This document shows positions 16,272 through 24,734 of a stretch of 64,000 bases of DNA, one piece after another (the first letter of the stretch is position 1; every line of letters begins with the position of its first letter). The DNA is from Fusobacteriaceae bacterium. GTDB taxonomy: Bacteria; Fusobacteriota; Fusobacteriia; Fusobacteriales; Fusobacteriaceae. Under the pieces are notes generated by a model, which had not been told where the DNA came from, ran no database searches, and was given only the letters and a program-made list of their open reading frames with translations. The stretch is from positions 1 through 64,000 of the forward strand of contig JAISTB010000016.1 in the NCBI GenBank assembly GCA_031272775.1, read 5' to 3'. Made by a program: the position numbers and the translations under genes.

Positions 16272-17822
16272 ATGTTTCAGGTATTATCCGGAAAAGAAGC
16301 GGTGAAAAAAATCCCGTCGGGGGGAACGGTCTGTTTTATCGGAAATTTGAATCTGTTGGAACCCGAGACGATCCTCTATGAATTGGAGCAATCCTGGCTT
16401 GCCACCGGGAAACCCGGGGATCTGACGATCCTTTTTCCGGTTTTTCTGGGCTCGGCTTCGGGAAGGGGAACGGATTATTTTTCCCACGAGGGCATGGTAA
16501 AACGCGTGATCGGCGGATCTTTCGCCTCCATGCTCCCCAATCGCAAACTGAACGAGTTGATTTTTCAGAACAAAATCGAGGCCTACAACCTGCCCATGGG
16601 TTCCTTCTACAATTTGCTGAAAAATACCGGCGCGGGGCAGCCGGGTCTTTTCACGGGCGTGGGGCTCCATACCCAGGCGGATCCGAGATACCGCGGCGGC
16701 AGGCTCAACGACGCCACGACCGAAGACATCGTCGAGGTCCGGGAACTGGACGGACGGGAATGGCTGTACTACAAAAGGCTTAAGATCGATGTGTCCGTAA
16801 TCCGGGGCACCTCCGTCGATGAAAAGGGGAATATTTCCCTCGAGCATGAACCCACGTCCCAGGGGATCCTCCCGACGGCCATGGCCGCCAAAAACAACGG
16901 CGGCGTAGTGATCGCCCAGGTGAGACGCAAGATCAAAAGCGGCTCCGTGCATCCGAGGCTCGTCATGGTCCCGGGGAAACTTGTCGATTACGTCGTCTTT
17001 GACGAGCGGGACGAGGCGCAGACGTCGCAATATCCGGACTCCGTGCTGGGCGGCGTCCGGCAGCCGGTGGAATTGAAGACGCCCATGGCGCTCACGCAAA
17101 ATAAAGTGATTCTCCGGCGGATGGCCATGGAGCTGAAGAAAGGGGATCTCGTCAATTTGGGCTTCGGAATTCCCGCCAATCTGCCCGCCATCGCCGTCGA
17201 AGAGGGTTTCCTTGACGATATCCAATTTTCCATCGAACACGGCCCCGTAGGCGGCGTCCCGGGCTGGACGGGGACATTCGGCGTCGCCATGAACCCCGAT
17301 CTCATCCTCGAAAGCAACGCGGTCTTTGAGCTGTACTCGGGCGGAATCCTCGACGTGGCCTGCCTCGGCATGGGAGAGGGAGACCCCGCGGGGAACGTCA
17401 ACAATCACAAATTCAAGAACATCATCGCCGGAACCGGCGGCTTCAACGACATCATTTACGTGACGCCGAAAATCCTCTTTGCGGGGACCTTCACGGCGGG
17501 CGGCCTGAAAACGGCCATCGCCGACGGCAAATTGTACATCGAGCAGGAGGGAAAATACAACAAATTCAACGCGGTCATCGAAGGGATCACGCTGAACGCC
17601 GAAGAAGCCCGCAAAAAAGGACAGAAGGTGCTCTACATCACCGAACGGGCCGTCTTTGAACTGACGGAACGGGGCGTGACGCTGACGGAAATCGCGCCGG
17701 GCGTCGATCTCAAAAAGCACATCACCGACGTGCTGGATTTCGCCCTGGACATTTCCCCCGAGCTGAAGCTGATGGACGCGAGATTGTTTTATCCAGGAAA
17801 GGTAGGGATCAAGCTGAAATAG
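16272..17822 (+). CDS. Acyl-CoA:acetate (propionate-type) CoA-transferase
   Basis: A 516-residue family I CoA-transferase with both halves in one chain, the architecture and length of propionate CoA-transferase (Pct) and YdiF. It moves CoA from a donor such as acetyl-CoA to a carboxylic acid through a glutamyl-CoA thioester. The catalytic Glu322 lies in FSIEHGPVGGVPG. The N-terminal half has GxxGxxNLLEPETIL-type CoA-binding loops and the second half VNLGFGIPANLPAIA. ATG 16272 follows AAGGAGAG; upstream in-frame codons lack a ribosome site. First gene of the LacI-controlled unit, so it should activate the acid imported by the TRAP system at 21227-23988. Confidence 0.9.
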   Translation: MFQVLSGKEAVKKIPSGGTVCFIGNLNLLEPETILYELEQSWLATGKPGDLTILFPVFLGSASGRGTDYFSHEGMVKRVIGGSFASMLPNRKLNELIFQNKIEAYNLPMGSFYNLLKNTGAGQPGLFTGVGLHTQADPRYRGGRLNDATTEDIVEVRELDGREWLYYKRLKIDVSVIRGTSVDEKGNISLEHEPTSQGILPTAMAAKNNGGVVIAQVRRKIKSGSVHPRLVMVPGKLVDYVVFDERDEAQTSQYPDSVLGGVRQPVELKTPMALTQNKVILRRMAMELKKGDLVNLGFGIPANLPAIAVEEGFLDDIQFSIEHGPVGGVPGWTGTFGVAMNPDLILESNAVFELYSGGILDVACLGMGEGDPAGNVNNHKFKNIIAGTGGFNDIIYVTPKILFAGTFTAGGLKTAIADGKLYIEQEGKYNKFNAVIEGITLNAEEARKKGQKVLYITERAVFELTERGVTLTEIAPGVDLKKHITDVLDFALDISPELKLMDARLFYPGKVGIKLK

Positions 17823-17878
17823 CTGTTGCGAATGAAATATACCATATATATTATGTATAATTTTCCCGGAGGGATACG

Positions 17879-18673
17879 ATGGCAAAAGAAATGGCAATTG
17901 ACGAATATCATGACGATCTGCTGGTCCGGATCAGCGACGACATCGCCTGGGTGACCATCAACCGGCCGCAGGCCATGAACGCCTTGACGCGCGATACAAA
18001 AAGGCATATATTGCGCTTTATGGAGGAGGCCGGGGAGGCGGAGGACTTCAAAGTCATTATCCTGACGGGCGCGGGAGAAAAGGCCTTTTGCGCGGGGACG
18101 GACCTCAGGGACATGGTGACCTTCGGCCCCATAGACGCCGAGCAGATGCTGTGGCTTGAGCACAAGATGAATGACGCCATCCGCCATTGCAACAAGCCCG
18201 TGATCGCCGCGGTAAACGGAAACGCGCTGGGGGGCGGTTGCCTGATCCCACTGATCTGCGATTATTCCATCGTGGCCGATACGGCTGTACTGGGCTTCCC
18301 GGAAATCAAATCGGGCCTTCCCGCCAGCATCGAAATCGCCATTATCCACAAATTCGTGGGGCTGGCCAGAGCCCGGGAACTCATTTATTTCGGCGAGACC
18401 TTTACGCCCGCGGAAGCCGTCGACATGGGGCTTATGAATAAGGTTGTCCCGCAAAAGGACGTGCTTACCGCCGCCGAAGCGGCCGCCCGGAAACTTATGA
18501 AACAAAGCCCCACGGCCCTGCGGCTGCAAAAAGAACTGGTGAACAAATGGATCGAGACGGATTTTGTGAGCGCCGTGGAGACAAGCATTTACGCGGCCGG
18601 ACTGGCCTTTACGACCGACGAGCCGAGAGAAGCCATGAACCGCTTTTTCGAGCGACAAAAGAGCAAAAAATGA
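17879..18673 (+). CDS. Enoyl-CoA hydratase/isomerase family protein (one of the two usual acidic residues replaced)
   Basis: A 264-residue crotonase-fold enzyme. The oxyanion-hole segments are CAGTDLRDM and NGNALGGGC. Of the two catalytic glutamates of enoyl-CoA hydratase, the second (FPEIKSG) is present, but the position after GGGC is Leu (GGGCLIPLICD), where hydratases have Glu. A single acidic residue is more typical of isomerases and other crotonase-fold reactions than of simple water addition. GGAGGG precedes ATG 17879. It lies 56 bp after the CoA-transferase and 7 bp before a second family member. Confidence 0.88.
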   Translation: MAKEMAIDEYHDDLLVRISDDIAWVTINRPQAMNALTRDTKRHILRFMEEAGEAEDFKVIILTGAGEKAFCAGTDLRDMVTFGPIDAEQMLWLEHKMNDAIRHCNKPVIAAVNGNALGGGCLIPLICDYSIVADTAVLGFPEIKSGLPASIEIAIIHKFVGLARARELIYFGETFTPAEAVDMGLMNKVVPQKDVLTAAEAAARKLMKQSPTALRLQKELVNKWIETDFVSAVETSIYAAGLAFTTDEPREAMNRFFERQKSKK

Positions 18674-18680
18674 GGATATC

Positions 18681-19484
18681 ATGAATAATGATAATAATAG
18701 TAAAGAATATAAAAATGAACTTGTCCGGGTTTCGTTTCCGGAAAAACGGGTGGCGCTTCTGACGCTCAACAATCCGCCACTGAACGTGATCACGCTGGCG
18801 CTTTCGGCGGAACTCAAAGAAACGCTGGCCGCAATCAACGCGGATTCGGACATTCGCGTCGTGGTCATTACGGGATCGGGCGAGCGGGCTTTCAGCGTCG
18901 GCGCCGACGTGGGGGAATTCCCGCAGGTGTGGGACGATGTCATCGGGAAAAAGCTGCAAAAGGAAAACGAGGTCTATAACGACGTCGAATTTTTGGATAA
19001 ACCGGTTATCGCCGCCATGGAAGGCGTCGTTTGCGGCGGCGGCGTGGAGCTGGCCATGGCCTGCGACTTGAGGATCCTGTCGGCCCGGGGGAAAATGGCC
19101 TTGCCGGAGATCAATTTAGGCGTATTCCCGGGGAGCGGAGGCCTATTCCGGCTGCCGAAATTCGTGGGTAAGGCCAAAGCCATGGAACTCATGTTTACGG
19201 GAGAATTTATCGACGCCGACGAATGTCTGCGGATCGGTCTCGTGAACAGACTGGCCCACGCGGGGGAAGCGCTCCGGGCGTCCCTTGAACTCGCAAAAAC
19301 CATTGCCGGCAAGCCCTTTGAGGCTCTCAAACTCATCAAAAGAGGCGTGCGGGAAATCGGTCAGGCGCCCACGGAGCAATGTTTTGAACAGAATCTCGCC
19401 TACAGCCGGCGCATCTTTCAGACCGAAGACTGCGCCGAGGGCGTCGACGCCTTCTTCCACAAGAGAAAGCCCGACTTCAAATAG
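18681..19484 (+). CDS. Enoyl-CoA hydratase
   Basis: A 267-residue crotonase-fold protein with both catalytic positions filled: CGGGVELAMACD (first Glu) and LPEINLGVFPGSGG (second Glu). The oxyanion segment is FSVGADVGEF. The complete dyad suits reversible hydration of an enoyl-CoA. Only 7 bp separate it from the preceding family member, which lacks the first Glu, so the two probably act on successive intermediates. GAGGATATC lies before ATG 18681. Confidence 0.9.
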   Translation: MNNDNNSKEYKNELVRVSFPEKRVALLTLNNPPLNVITLALSAELKETLAAINADSDIRVVVITGSGERAFSVGADVGEFPQVWDDVIGKKLQKENEVYNDVEFLDKPVIAAMEGVVCGGGVELAMACDLRILSARGKMALPEINLGVFPGSGGLFRLPKFVGKAKAMELMFTGEFIDADECLRIGLVNRLAHAGEALRASLELAKTIAGKPFEALKLIKRGVREIGQAPTEQCFEQNLAYSRRIFQTEDCAEGVDAFFHKRKPDFK

Positions 19485-19507
19485 CGGAAAAAACGGGGGT
19501 TGCAAAA

Positions 19508-21181
19508 TTGAACGAGCAGACGACAAAAATAGAAACGGAAGTCCTTGTCATCGGCGGGGGCTGCGCGGGCTTGCGGGCCGCCATAGCCGCCGCCGACGCG
19601 GGAGCGCGGACGCTCCTTGCGGCCAAAGGCCCCGTCGGAAAGACGGGGGCTTCGACCCATCCCGTCGCGGAGATGGCGGGGTATAACGCCGGAGATCCGG
19701 TGATACCGGGGGACGTCGCGGGACATTATGAGGACATGATGAAGGCGGGCCGGGGCATGGCGGATCCGATCCTCGCCCGTATCCTCGCCGAGCGGGCGCC
19801 CGGGACGATCCGGGATCTAAAAAGTTGGGGCGTCAAATTCGAACGGGAAGGGGAAAGGGATTACCGCTTCCGGAGCTGCTTCGCAAGCGCCCCGAGGACC
19901 CATGTGGTCCGGGGGCACGGCGAAACCATGGTGGCGGCCATGGCGGCGCAGATCGCGCTGAGACCAGAAATTACCGTCTTTCCGGGGCTTACGATCGTAT
20001 CCTTGATCGTAACCGAAGGGCGCTGCCACGGCGCCTGGGCCATAGACGCCAAAGGTGAGCGGATCAAAATCACGGCGGCCGCGGTTATCCTCGCCACAGG
20101 CGGGGCCTCCCGGGCCTTTGCGGGAAACCTCAATCCCGCCGATGTCTCGGGGGACGGCTACGCCCTCGCGTACGCGGCCGGGGCGGAGCTCATCAACATG
20201 GAATTTATGCAGGCCGGCATCGGTTTTTCCCGGCCGGTCGTCAATATCTTCAACGCCTATATCTGGGCCGCCCATCCGAAACTCTCAAACGGCTCTGGGC
20301 TGCCTTTTCTGGAAAAGCATCTCCCGGCCGGGCTCACGGCCCGGGCGGTCATGGATGAGCACAGGCGGCATTTTCCCTTTTCCTCGGGGGATCCGTCAAA
20401 ATATCTCGAAATCGCCATGATCAAGGAAATCCGCGGCGGCGGGGGAACGGCCCGCGGCGGAATACAAGCGGATCTCAGGCATCTGACGGACGCTTATGTC
20501 AACGGCGTCCCCGATGATTGCGGACTTCACCACATGTGGCCGCTGGCCCGGGATTATATGAAAGGACGGAATGTGGATCTTTTGAAAATGCCGGTGGAGA
20601 TCGCGGTCTTTGCCCACGCCGTCAACGGCGGCGTCCGGATCGACGAAAGCGCCCGATCGACGATCCCCGGGCTCTACGCGGCTGGAGAGACGGCGGGCGG
20701 ACCTCACGGGGCCGACCGGCTGGGCGGCAACATGTTTGTGACCTGCCAGGTCTTCGGGGCGCTGGCCGGGGAAAGCGCCGCGATTTTCGCGAAAAATGAA
20801 AAAAAGCTTCCCGAAGGTGGCGATCGCCTGGACGAAGAGACGGAAGCGCTGCTGCGCCGGGAGCTCGACGCGGCGGCATTGATCGGTGACTTGCAGAAAA
20901 GCAATCAGGACAATCTGCTCGTTTGCCGGAGCGAAGCGCGCTTGAACGCGGTTCTGCAAAAAACGGAAGCGCTGAAAAAACATCTCGGGGCGGCCCCGGT
21001 CACGGATCAAATTCATCCGGAAAATTTCCGGCTGAGCAGTCTCATCGGCGCGACGGAACGGATGGCCGAAGCGGCTCTTGCCCGCAGGGAAAGCCGGGGC
21101 GCCCATTACCGGGAGGACTTCCCCGAAACGGATCCCGCCTGCGGAAAGCCCATTGTCCTCAAAAAAGGCAACAAGGAATAG
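19508..21181 (+). CDS. Soluble FAD-dependent oxidoreductase (fumarate reductase / L-aspartate oxidase type flavoprotein)
   Basis: A 557-residue flavoprotein of the succinate dehydrogenase/fumarate reductase/AprA group. The N-terminal FAD loop is VLVIGGGCAGLRAAIAA, then KTGASTHPVAEMAG, the ATGGASRAF flavin segment, and GLYAAGETAGGPHGADRLGGNM, the second conserved FAD region. The C-terminal helical domain ends with the ESRGAHYREDFPETD motif. No signal peptide or heme site, so it is cytoplasmic. It starts at TTG 19508 behind a GGGGG run. In this operon it likely oxidises or reduces a C=C bond of the imported acid, before or after CoA transfer (inference). The partner carrying electrons is not in the operon. 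Confidence 0.85.
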   Translation: MNEQTTKIETEVLVIGGGCAGLRAAIAAADAGARTLLAAKGPVGKTGASTHPVAEMAGYNAGDPVIPGDVAGHYEDMMKAGRGMADPILARILAERAPGTIRDLKSWGVKFEREGERDYRFRSCFASAPRTHVVRGHGETMVAAMAAQIALRPEITVFPGLTIVSLIVTEGRCHGAWAIDAKGERIKITAAAVILATGGASRAFAGNLNPADVSGDGYALAYAAGAELINMEFMQAGIGFSRPVVNIFNAYIWAAHPKLSNGSGLPFLEKHLPAGLTARAVMDEHRRHFPFSSGDPSKYLEIAMIKEIRGGGGTARGGIQADLRHLTDAYVNGVPDDCGLHHMWPLARDYMKGRNVDLLKMPVEIAVFAHAVNGGVRIDESARSTIPGLYAAGETAGGPHGADRLGGNMFVTCQVFGALAGESAAIFAKNEKKLPEGGDRLDEETEALLRRELDAAALIGDLQKSNQDNLLVCRSEARLNAVLQKTEALKKHLGAAPVTDQIHPENFRLSSLIGATERMAEAALARRESRGAHYREDFPETDPACGKPIVLKKGNKE

Positions 21182-21226
21182 CGTAAGGTTATAGATCAAT
21201 TCTATTTTATTCAAGGAGGTTATACG

Positions 21227-22210
21227 ATGAAAAAATGTGTCAAAGTGTTGTTGCTGGCGGCATTGGCCGGAATTTCCCTCGTGTCCCTGGCCGCCGACAA
21301 GGTGTACGAACTCAAAATCTCTACTTCCCAAACGGAACAGGCCCTGATCTCGCGATCCTATCAGAAATTCGCCGACAGGCTCCTTGAAACGAGCAAGGGC
21401 AGAATCAAAGCCGTGGTTTACCCCTCGAGCCAGCTCGGAAACGATGAAGACGTGATCGAGCAGGCCATCCAGGGCGCTGCCGTTGCCGTCAACACGGATC
21501 CCGCCCGGATGGGCACCTATGTCAAGGAAATCGGCATCCTGATGATGGGCTTTTTCGCCGACAACTATGAGGAATGCCGTACAATTACGGAATCGGCCCT
21601 TTTCAAGAGCTGGGAGGAAGAACTCGCGAAAAAGCACGGCATTCGCGTGCTGGCCTTCGATTTCTATGACGGGCCCCGGCATTTCATGACAAACAAAGAA
21701 ATCAAGAGCCCCGCCGATCTCAAGGGTCTCCGGATCCGCACCATCGGTTCCGAAGTTTGTCTGCAATCCATCGGCGCCATGGGCGGTACGCCTGTCGCCA
21801 TGGCCTGGGGAGAAGTGTACAACGCGATCCAGTCCAAGGCTCTGGACGGCTGCGAAGCGCAGAATACGTCGACGCTGCCTTCCAAGCTCTTTGAAGTCAC
21901 AAAATACCAGACGAAAACCGGACATTTTCAGCTGATGCAGGCTCTGATCTGCGGCGAATCCTGGTATCAGACGCTGCCTGACGATCTCAAGAAGATCCTC
22001 GTGGATACGGCTCATGAAATGGGCGCGGTAACCGCCAAAGACGTACTGGCCGAAGCCGATCAGGCCGAAGCGGAAATGAAGGCCGCCGGTCTTATCGTGA
22101 ATACCGTCGATACGGCCCCCTTCAAGAAAGCCGTTGAACCCGCTTACGAAAAACTGGGTTACAAAGAACTGCGCGACAAACTCTATAAAGAAATCGGAAA
22201 GGTAAATTAA
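21227..22210 (+). CDS. TRAP transporter substrate-binding protein (DctP type)
   Basis: A 327-residue periplasmic DctP/TAXI-independent TRAP receptor with signal peptide (1-23, cleaved near SLAADK). The fold marks are FADRLLETSKGRIKAVVYPSSQLGNDEDVIEQ and LKGLRIRTIGSE, with the conserved Arg (in LRIRT) that binds the ligand carboxylate. Strong AAGGAGG before ATG 21227. It is the fifth gene of the LacI-controlled operon and delivers an acid to the DctQ and DctM proteins encoded immediately downstream. Confidence 0.93.
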   Translation: MKKCVKVLLLAALAGISLVSLAADKVYELKISTSQTEQALISRSYQKFADRLLETSKGRIKAVVYPSSQLGNDEDVIEQAIQGAAVAVNTDPARMGTYVKEIGILMMGFFADNYEECRTITESALFKSWEEELAKKHGIRVLAFDFYDGPRHFMTNKEIKSPADLKGLRIRTIGSEVCLQSIGAMGGTPVAMAWGEVYNAIQSKALDGCEAQNTSTLPSKLFEVTKYQTKTGHFQLMQALICGESWYQTLPDDLKKILVDTAHEMGAVTAKDVLAEADQAEAEMKAAGLIVNTVDTAPFKKAVEPAYEKLGYKELRDKLYKEIGKVN

Positions 22211-22213
22211 ACC

Positions 22214-22702
22214 ATGAACAAACTTGCGAGGCTCTGCCTGAAGGCGGAACAACTGGTGGCGTGCACGCTGTTGGGGCTGATCGCGGTCCTCGTGTTCGGG
22301 TCGGCCGTCGCGCGGACGGTGGGCAGGCCGCTGAACTGGGCGCAGGATTTCGCTCTTCTCGCCTTTGCCTGGCTGACGTTCCTCGGAGCGGACATTGTGG
22401 CCAAGACCGGCAGTCTGATCCGGATCGACATGATCACAAAATCGCTCCCCAAAAGCGTGCAGAAGACGCTCGCCCTCGTATTCGGGGCGGGTATGCTGGT
22501 TTTTTTGCTCGTTCTCATCTATTACGGCTTTGTCCTGGTCTCCAAGAGTTGGACCCGCATGTTCAACACGCTGAATTTAAGCTATGCCTGGTGCACGCTT
22601 TCCGTACCCGTGGGGTCGACGCTGCTGTTCACCACGATGTTGGGCATTTTTATCCGGGACATCAAAAGACCGGCCGAAAAATGGGGAGGTGAGCAACCGT
22701 GA
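22214..22702 (+). CDS. TRAP transporter small permease (DctQ type)
   Basis: A 162-residue four-helix membrane protein of the DctQ family. It contains GRPLNWAQDFALLAFAWLTFLGADIVAKTGSLIRIDM, the conserved W-E/Q-(E/D)...FLGA loop followed by the IR-(I/V)-D motif. It starts 3 bp after the receptor gene and overlaps the large permease by 4 bp (GTGA-type overlap at 22699-22702), indicating tight translational coupling. Confidence 0.92.
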   Translation: MNKLARLCLKAEQLVACTLLGLIAVLVFGSAVARTVGRPLNWAQDFALLAFAWLTFLGADIVAKTGSLIRIDMITKSLPKSVQKTLALVFGAGMLVFLLVLIYYGFVLVSKSWTRMFNTLNLSYAWCTLSVPVGSTLLFTTMLGIFIRDIKRPAEKWGGEQP

Positions 22703-23988
22703 TCTACGCCGTCGGTATTTTTATGGTATTTCTTTTCTTCGGCATGCCGGTCGCCTTCGCCATCGGGATCTCCGGATTCACGTTTTTCCTGATCCGGGGC
22801 GGCATCCCCTGGACGATCCTCGTGCAAAAATCGCTTTCGACGACCCAGTCCTTCACGATGCTCTCGATTCCCATGTTTATCCTGGCGGGAAATTTGATGA
22901 ATCATACGGGGATCACGAACCGGCTCGTGAAGCTGGCCAATGTGCTGACCGGGCATATGTACGGCTCCATCGGGCAGGTTTCCGTTGTGCTCTCGACGCT
23001 GATGGGCGGCGTGTCCGGCAGCGCCGTGGCGGACGCCGCCATGGAATGCCGGATACTGGGCCCAGAAATGATCAAACGGGGATACGCGCCCGGCTGGGCC
23101 GCCGCCGTCAACTGCCTGACGGGGCTTATCGTAGCCACCATTCCGCCCTCCATGGGGCTTATCCTCTACGGAACCGTCGGGGAAGTGTCCATCGGAAGAC
23201 TCTTTGTGGCGGGCTTTATCCCGGGCTTTATCATGTGCGGCTTTATGATGATCGCAACAGCCTGGTCCGCGCGCCGTTATGGTTACAAGCCGGACCACGA
23301 CAAACCCTATCCGCTGTCGGTCATTCTGAAGGCGTGCTGGGACAGTATCTGGGCCTTGCTTTTTCCGATTATCCTGATCGTCCTGATCCGGGGCGGCGTC
23401 ATGACGCCGTCGGAATCGGGGGCCTTCGCGGTATTTTACGCGCTGGTCGTCGGGCTTTTCATCTATCGGGAACTGACCTGGGAAAAGCTCAAGGCCTGCG
23501 TCATCGACAGCGTCAAGGATATTTCGGTGACAACGATGATTCTGGCCTTTTCGGGCGTATTCAGTTACGGCGTCGTCTATGACCAGCTGCCCCGGGACAT
23601 CACCCAGGTACTCGTGGCGCTGACCAACAACAAATATGTCCTCTTGCTGAGCATTATCCTCATGCTCACGATCTTCGGCATGTTTATGGAAACGACGGTC
23701 ATCACGCTGATCGTGACGCCGATCCTGCTGCCGGTCATCAAGCAGTACGGAATTGATCCTGTGCATTTCGGCATCATCATGATGACCACGGTGACCATGG
23801 GGTGCTCGACGCCGCCGGTGGGGGTCGCGCTCTACACCTGCTCCACGATTATGGATTGCTCGGTGCAGGAGACGACGCGCTACGCCGTACCGCTCTTCGT
23901 GGCGATCTTCGCGACGCTTGGCGTCGTGATCTGCTTCCCGCGCCTGATCCTGTGGCTGCCGAACCTCGTGTACGGCGTGGCGAGATAA
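22699..23988 (+). CDS. TRAP transporter large permease (DctM type)
   Basis: A 429-residue polytopic DctM protein, the Na+-coupled transport subunit. Markers are FFGMPVAFAIGISG near the N-terminus, FTMLSIPMFILAGNLMN, VLSTLMGGVSGSAVADAAM, IPPSMGLILYG and MGCSTPPVGVALY. Last gene of the unit, followed by a hairpin terminator at about 23994-24031. The start codon is GTG, overlapping the DctQ stop. Confidence 0.95.
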   Translation: MIYAVGIFMVFLFFGMPVAFAIGISGFTFFLIRGGIPWTILVQKSLSTTQSFTMLSIPMFILAGNLMNHTGITNRLVKLANVLTGHMYGSIGQVSVVLSTLMGGVSGSAVADAAMECRILGPEMIKRGYAPGWAAAVNCLTGLIVATIPPSMGLILYGTVGEVSIGRLFVAGFIPGFIMCGFMMIATAWSARRYGYKPDHDKPYPLSVILKACWDSIWALLFPIILIVLIRGGVMTPSESGAFAVFYALVVGLFIYRELTWEKLKACVIDSVKDISVTTMILAFSGVFSYGVVYDQLPRDITQVLVALTNNKYVLLLSIILMLTIFGMFMETTVITLIVTPILLPVIKQYGIDPVHFGIIMMTTVTMGCSTPPVGVALYTCSTIMDCSVQETTRYAVPLFVAIFATLGVVICFPRLILWLPNLVYGVAR

Positions 23989-23993
23989 AAAGA

Positions 23994-24031
23994 AAAAAAC
24001 GGGCTGTCGCCTTGCGCGGCGGCCCGTTTTT
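23994..24031 (+). terminator. Intrinsic terminator of the CoA-transferase/TRAP operon
   Basis: An A-run, then ACGGGC pairing with GCCCGT around an inner GC-rich stem with small mismatches, then TTTTT. It lies about 10 bp after the DctM stop codon and faces the converging PII-like gene. Confidence 0.75.
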
Positions 24032-24077
24032 ACTGTTGCGCTCCCTTCTTATTGAAAATATACTAAAATAATATATT

Positions 24078-24734
24078 TTATTTTTTCGCGCCGAAGGTCG
24101 TGTAGTTTTTGGCGTCCATGGTAAAGGCGATGCCCATGCCCTGTTCCCGCAAAAAAGGCAGGTTCTGCAGCGTATCGATAATTTCTTTCGTCTGCGTTTT
24201 TTCGCAGAGGATCAAAAGCATCTCCTTTTCGGGAATAATTTCGACGCCGAAAAAGAGCGCGTCTCCTTCTTTCGCAGTGCCGTGGGCCTTGATGATCGTC
24301 CCCCCGGGCGCGCCCTTCTTGCGGACCGCTTCCATGGCGTCCTCGGCATAGCCGTCATTCATGATGACCGCCAGCAGTTCATGCGTCGCTTCTCCCTTTT
24401 CCTTTGTCTGCACTTCGTTGCCTCCTGTTTCCGCGTCTCTCATTCTGATAAAGCGATTGACGTCAAGCTCGATAAACCATCCCCTGGTCTTTTTGTCCTC
24501 CGAGGCCGCGTCCGCAATCGCGAAGCGGATGCGCCGCAATTCCTCCTCTCCGGCCACGATCCACAGGACTTCCCTGCCTTCGTCGCCCAGCGCCAGAAAA
24601 TCCAACACGCGGTTTCCCGACGGGCCCCGCCCCATGATGACGGTGCCGCCGCCGGTCCCGGCGTAACGGGCCGCCTTCATCAGGCGATCCCCCTGATTGT
24701 ATCCCACTACGGTCAAAAGCAAGGTCAATCCCAT
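24078..24734 (-). CDS. Tandem PII-like signalling protein
   Basis: A 218-residue protein with two PII-like (GlnB/GlnK superfamily) modules. Module 1 (about 1-100) has TVVGYNQGDRLMKAARYAGTGGGTVIMGRG; module 2 (about 115-218) has AVIMNDGYAEDAMEAVRKKGAPGGTIIKAHGT. Each has the strand-helix start, the GGGT/GGTI glycine loop and a later (E)xxxLxILCE-type strand. Classical Tyr51 T-loop uridylylation motifs are absent. It overlaps by one base (TAATG) with the upstream DUF1538 membrane gene, so the pair is co-translated. It most likely binds a nucleotide and gates that membrane protein, as GlnK does for AmtB; this is inference from pairing. Confidence 0.8.
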   Translation of the reverse strand: MGLTLLLTVVGYNQGDRLMKAARYAGTGGGTVIMGRGPSGNRVLDFLALGDEGREVLWIVAGEEELRRIRFAIADAASEDKKTRGWFIELDVNRFIRMRDAETGGNEVQTKEKGEATHELLAVIMNDGYAEDAMEAVRKKGAPGGTIIKAHGTAKEGDALFFGVEIIPEKEMLLILCEKTQTKEIIDTLQNLPFLREQGMGIAFTMDAKNYTTFGAKK

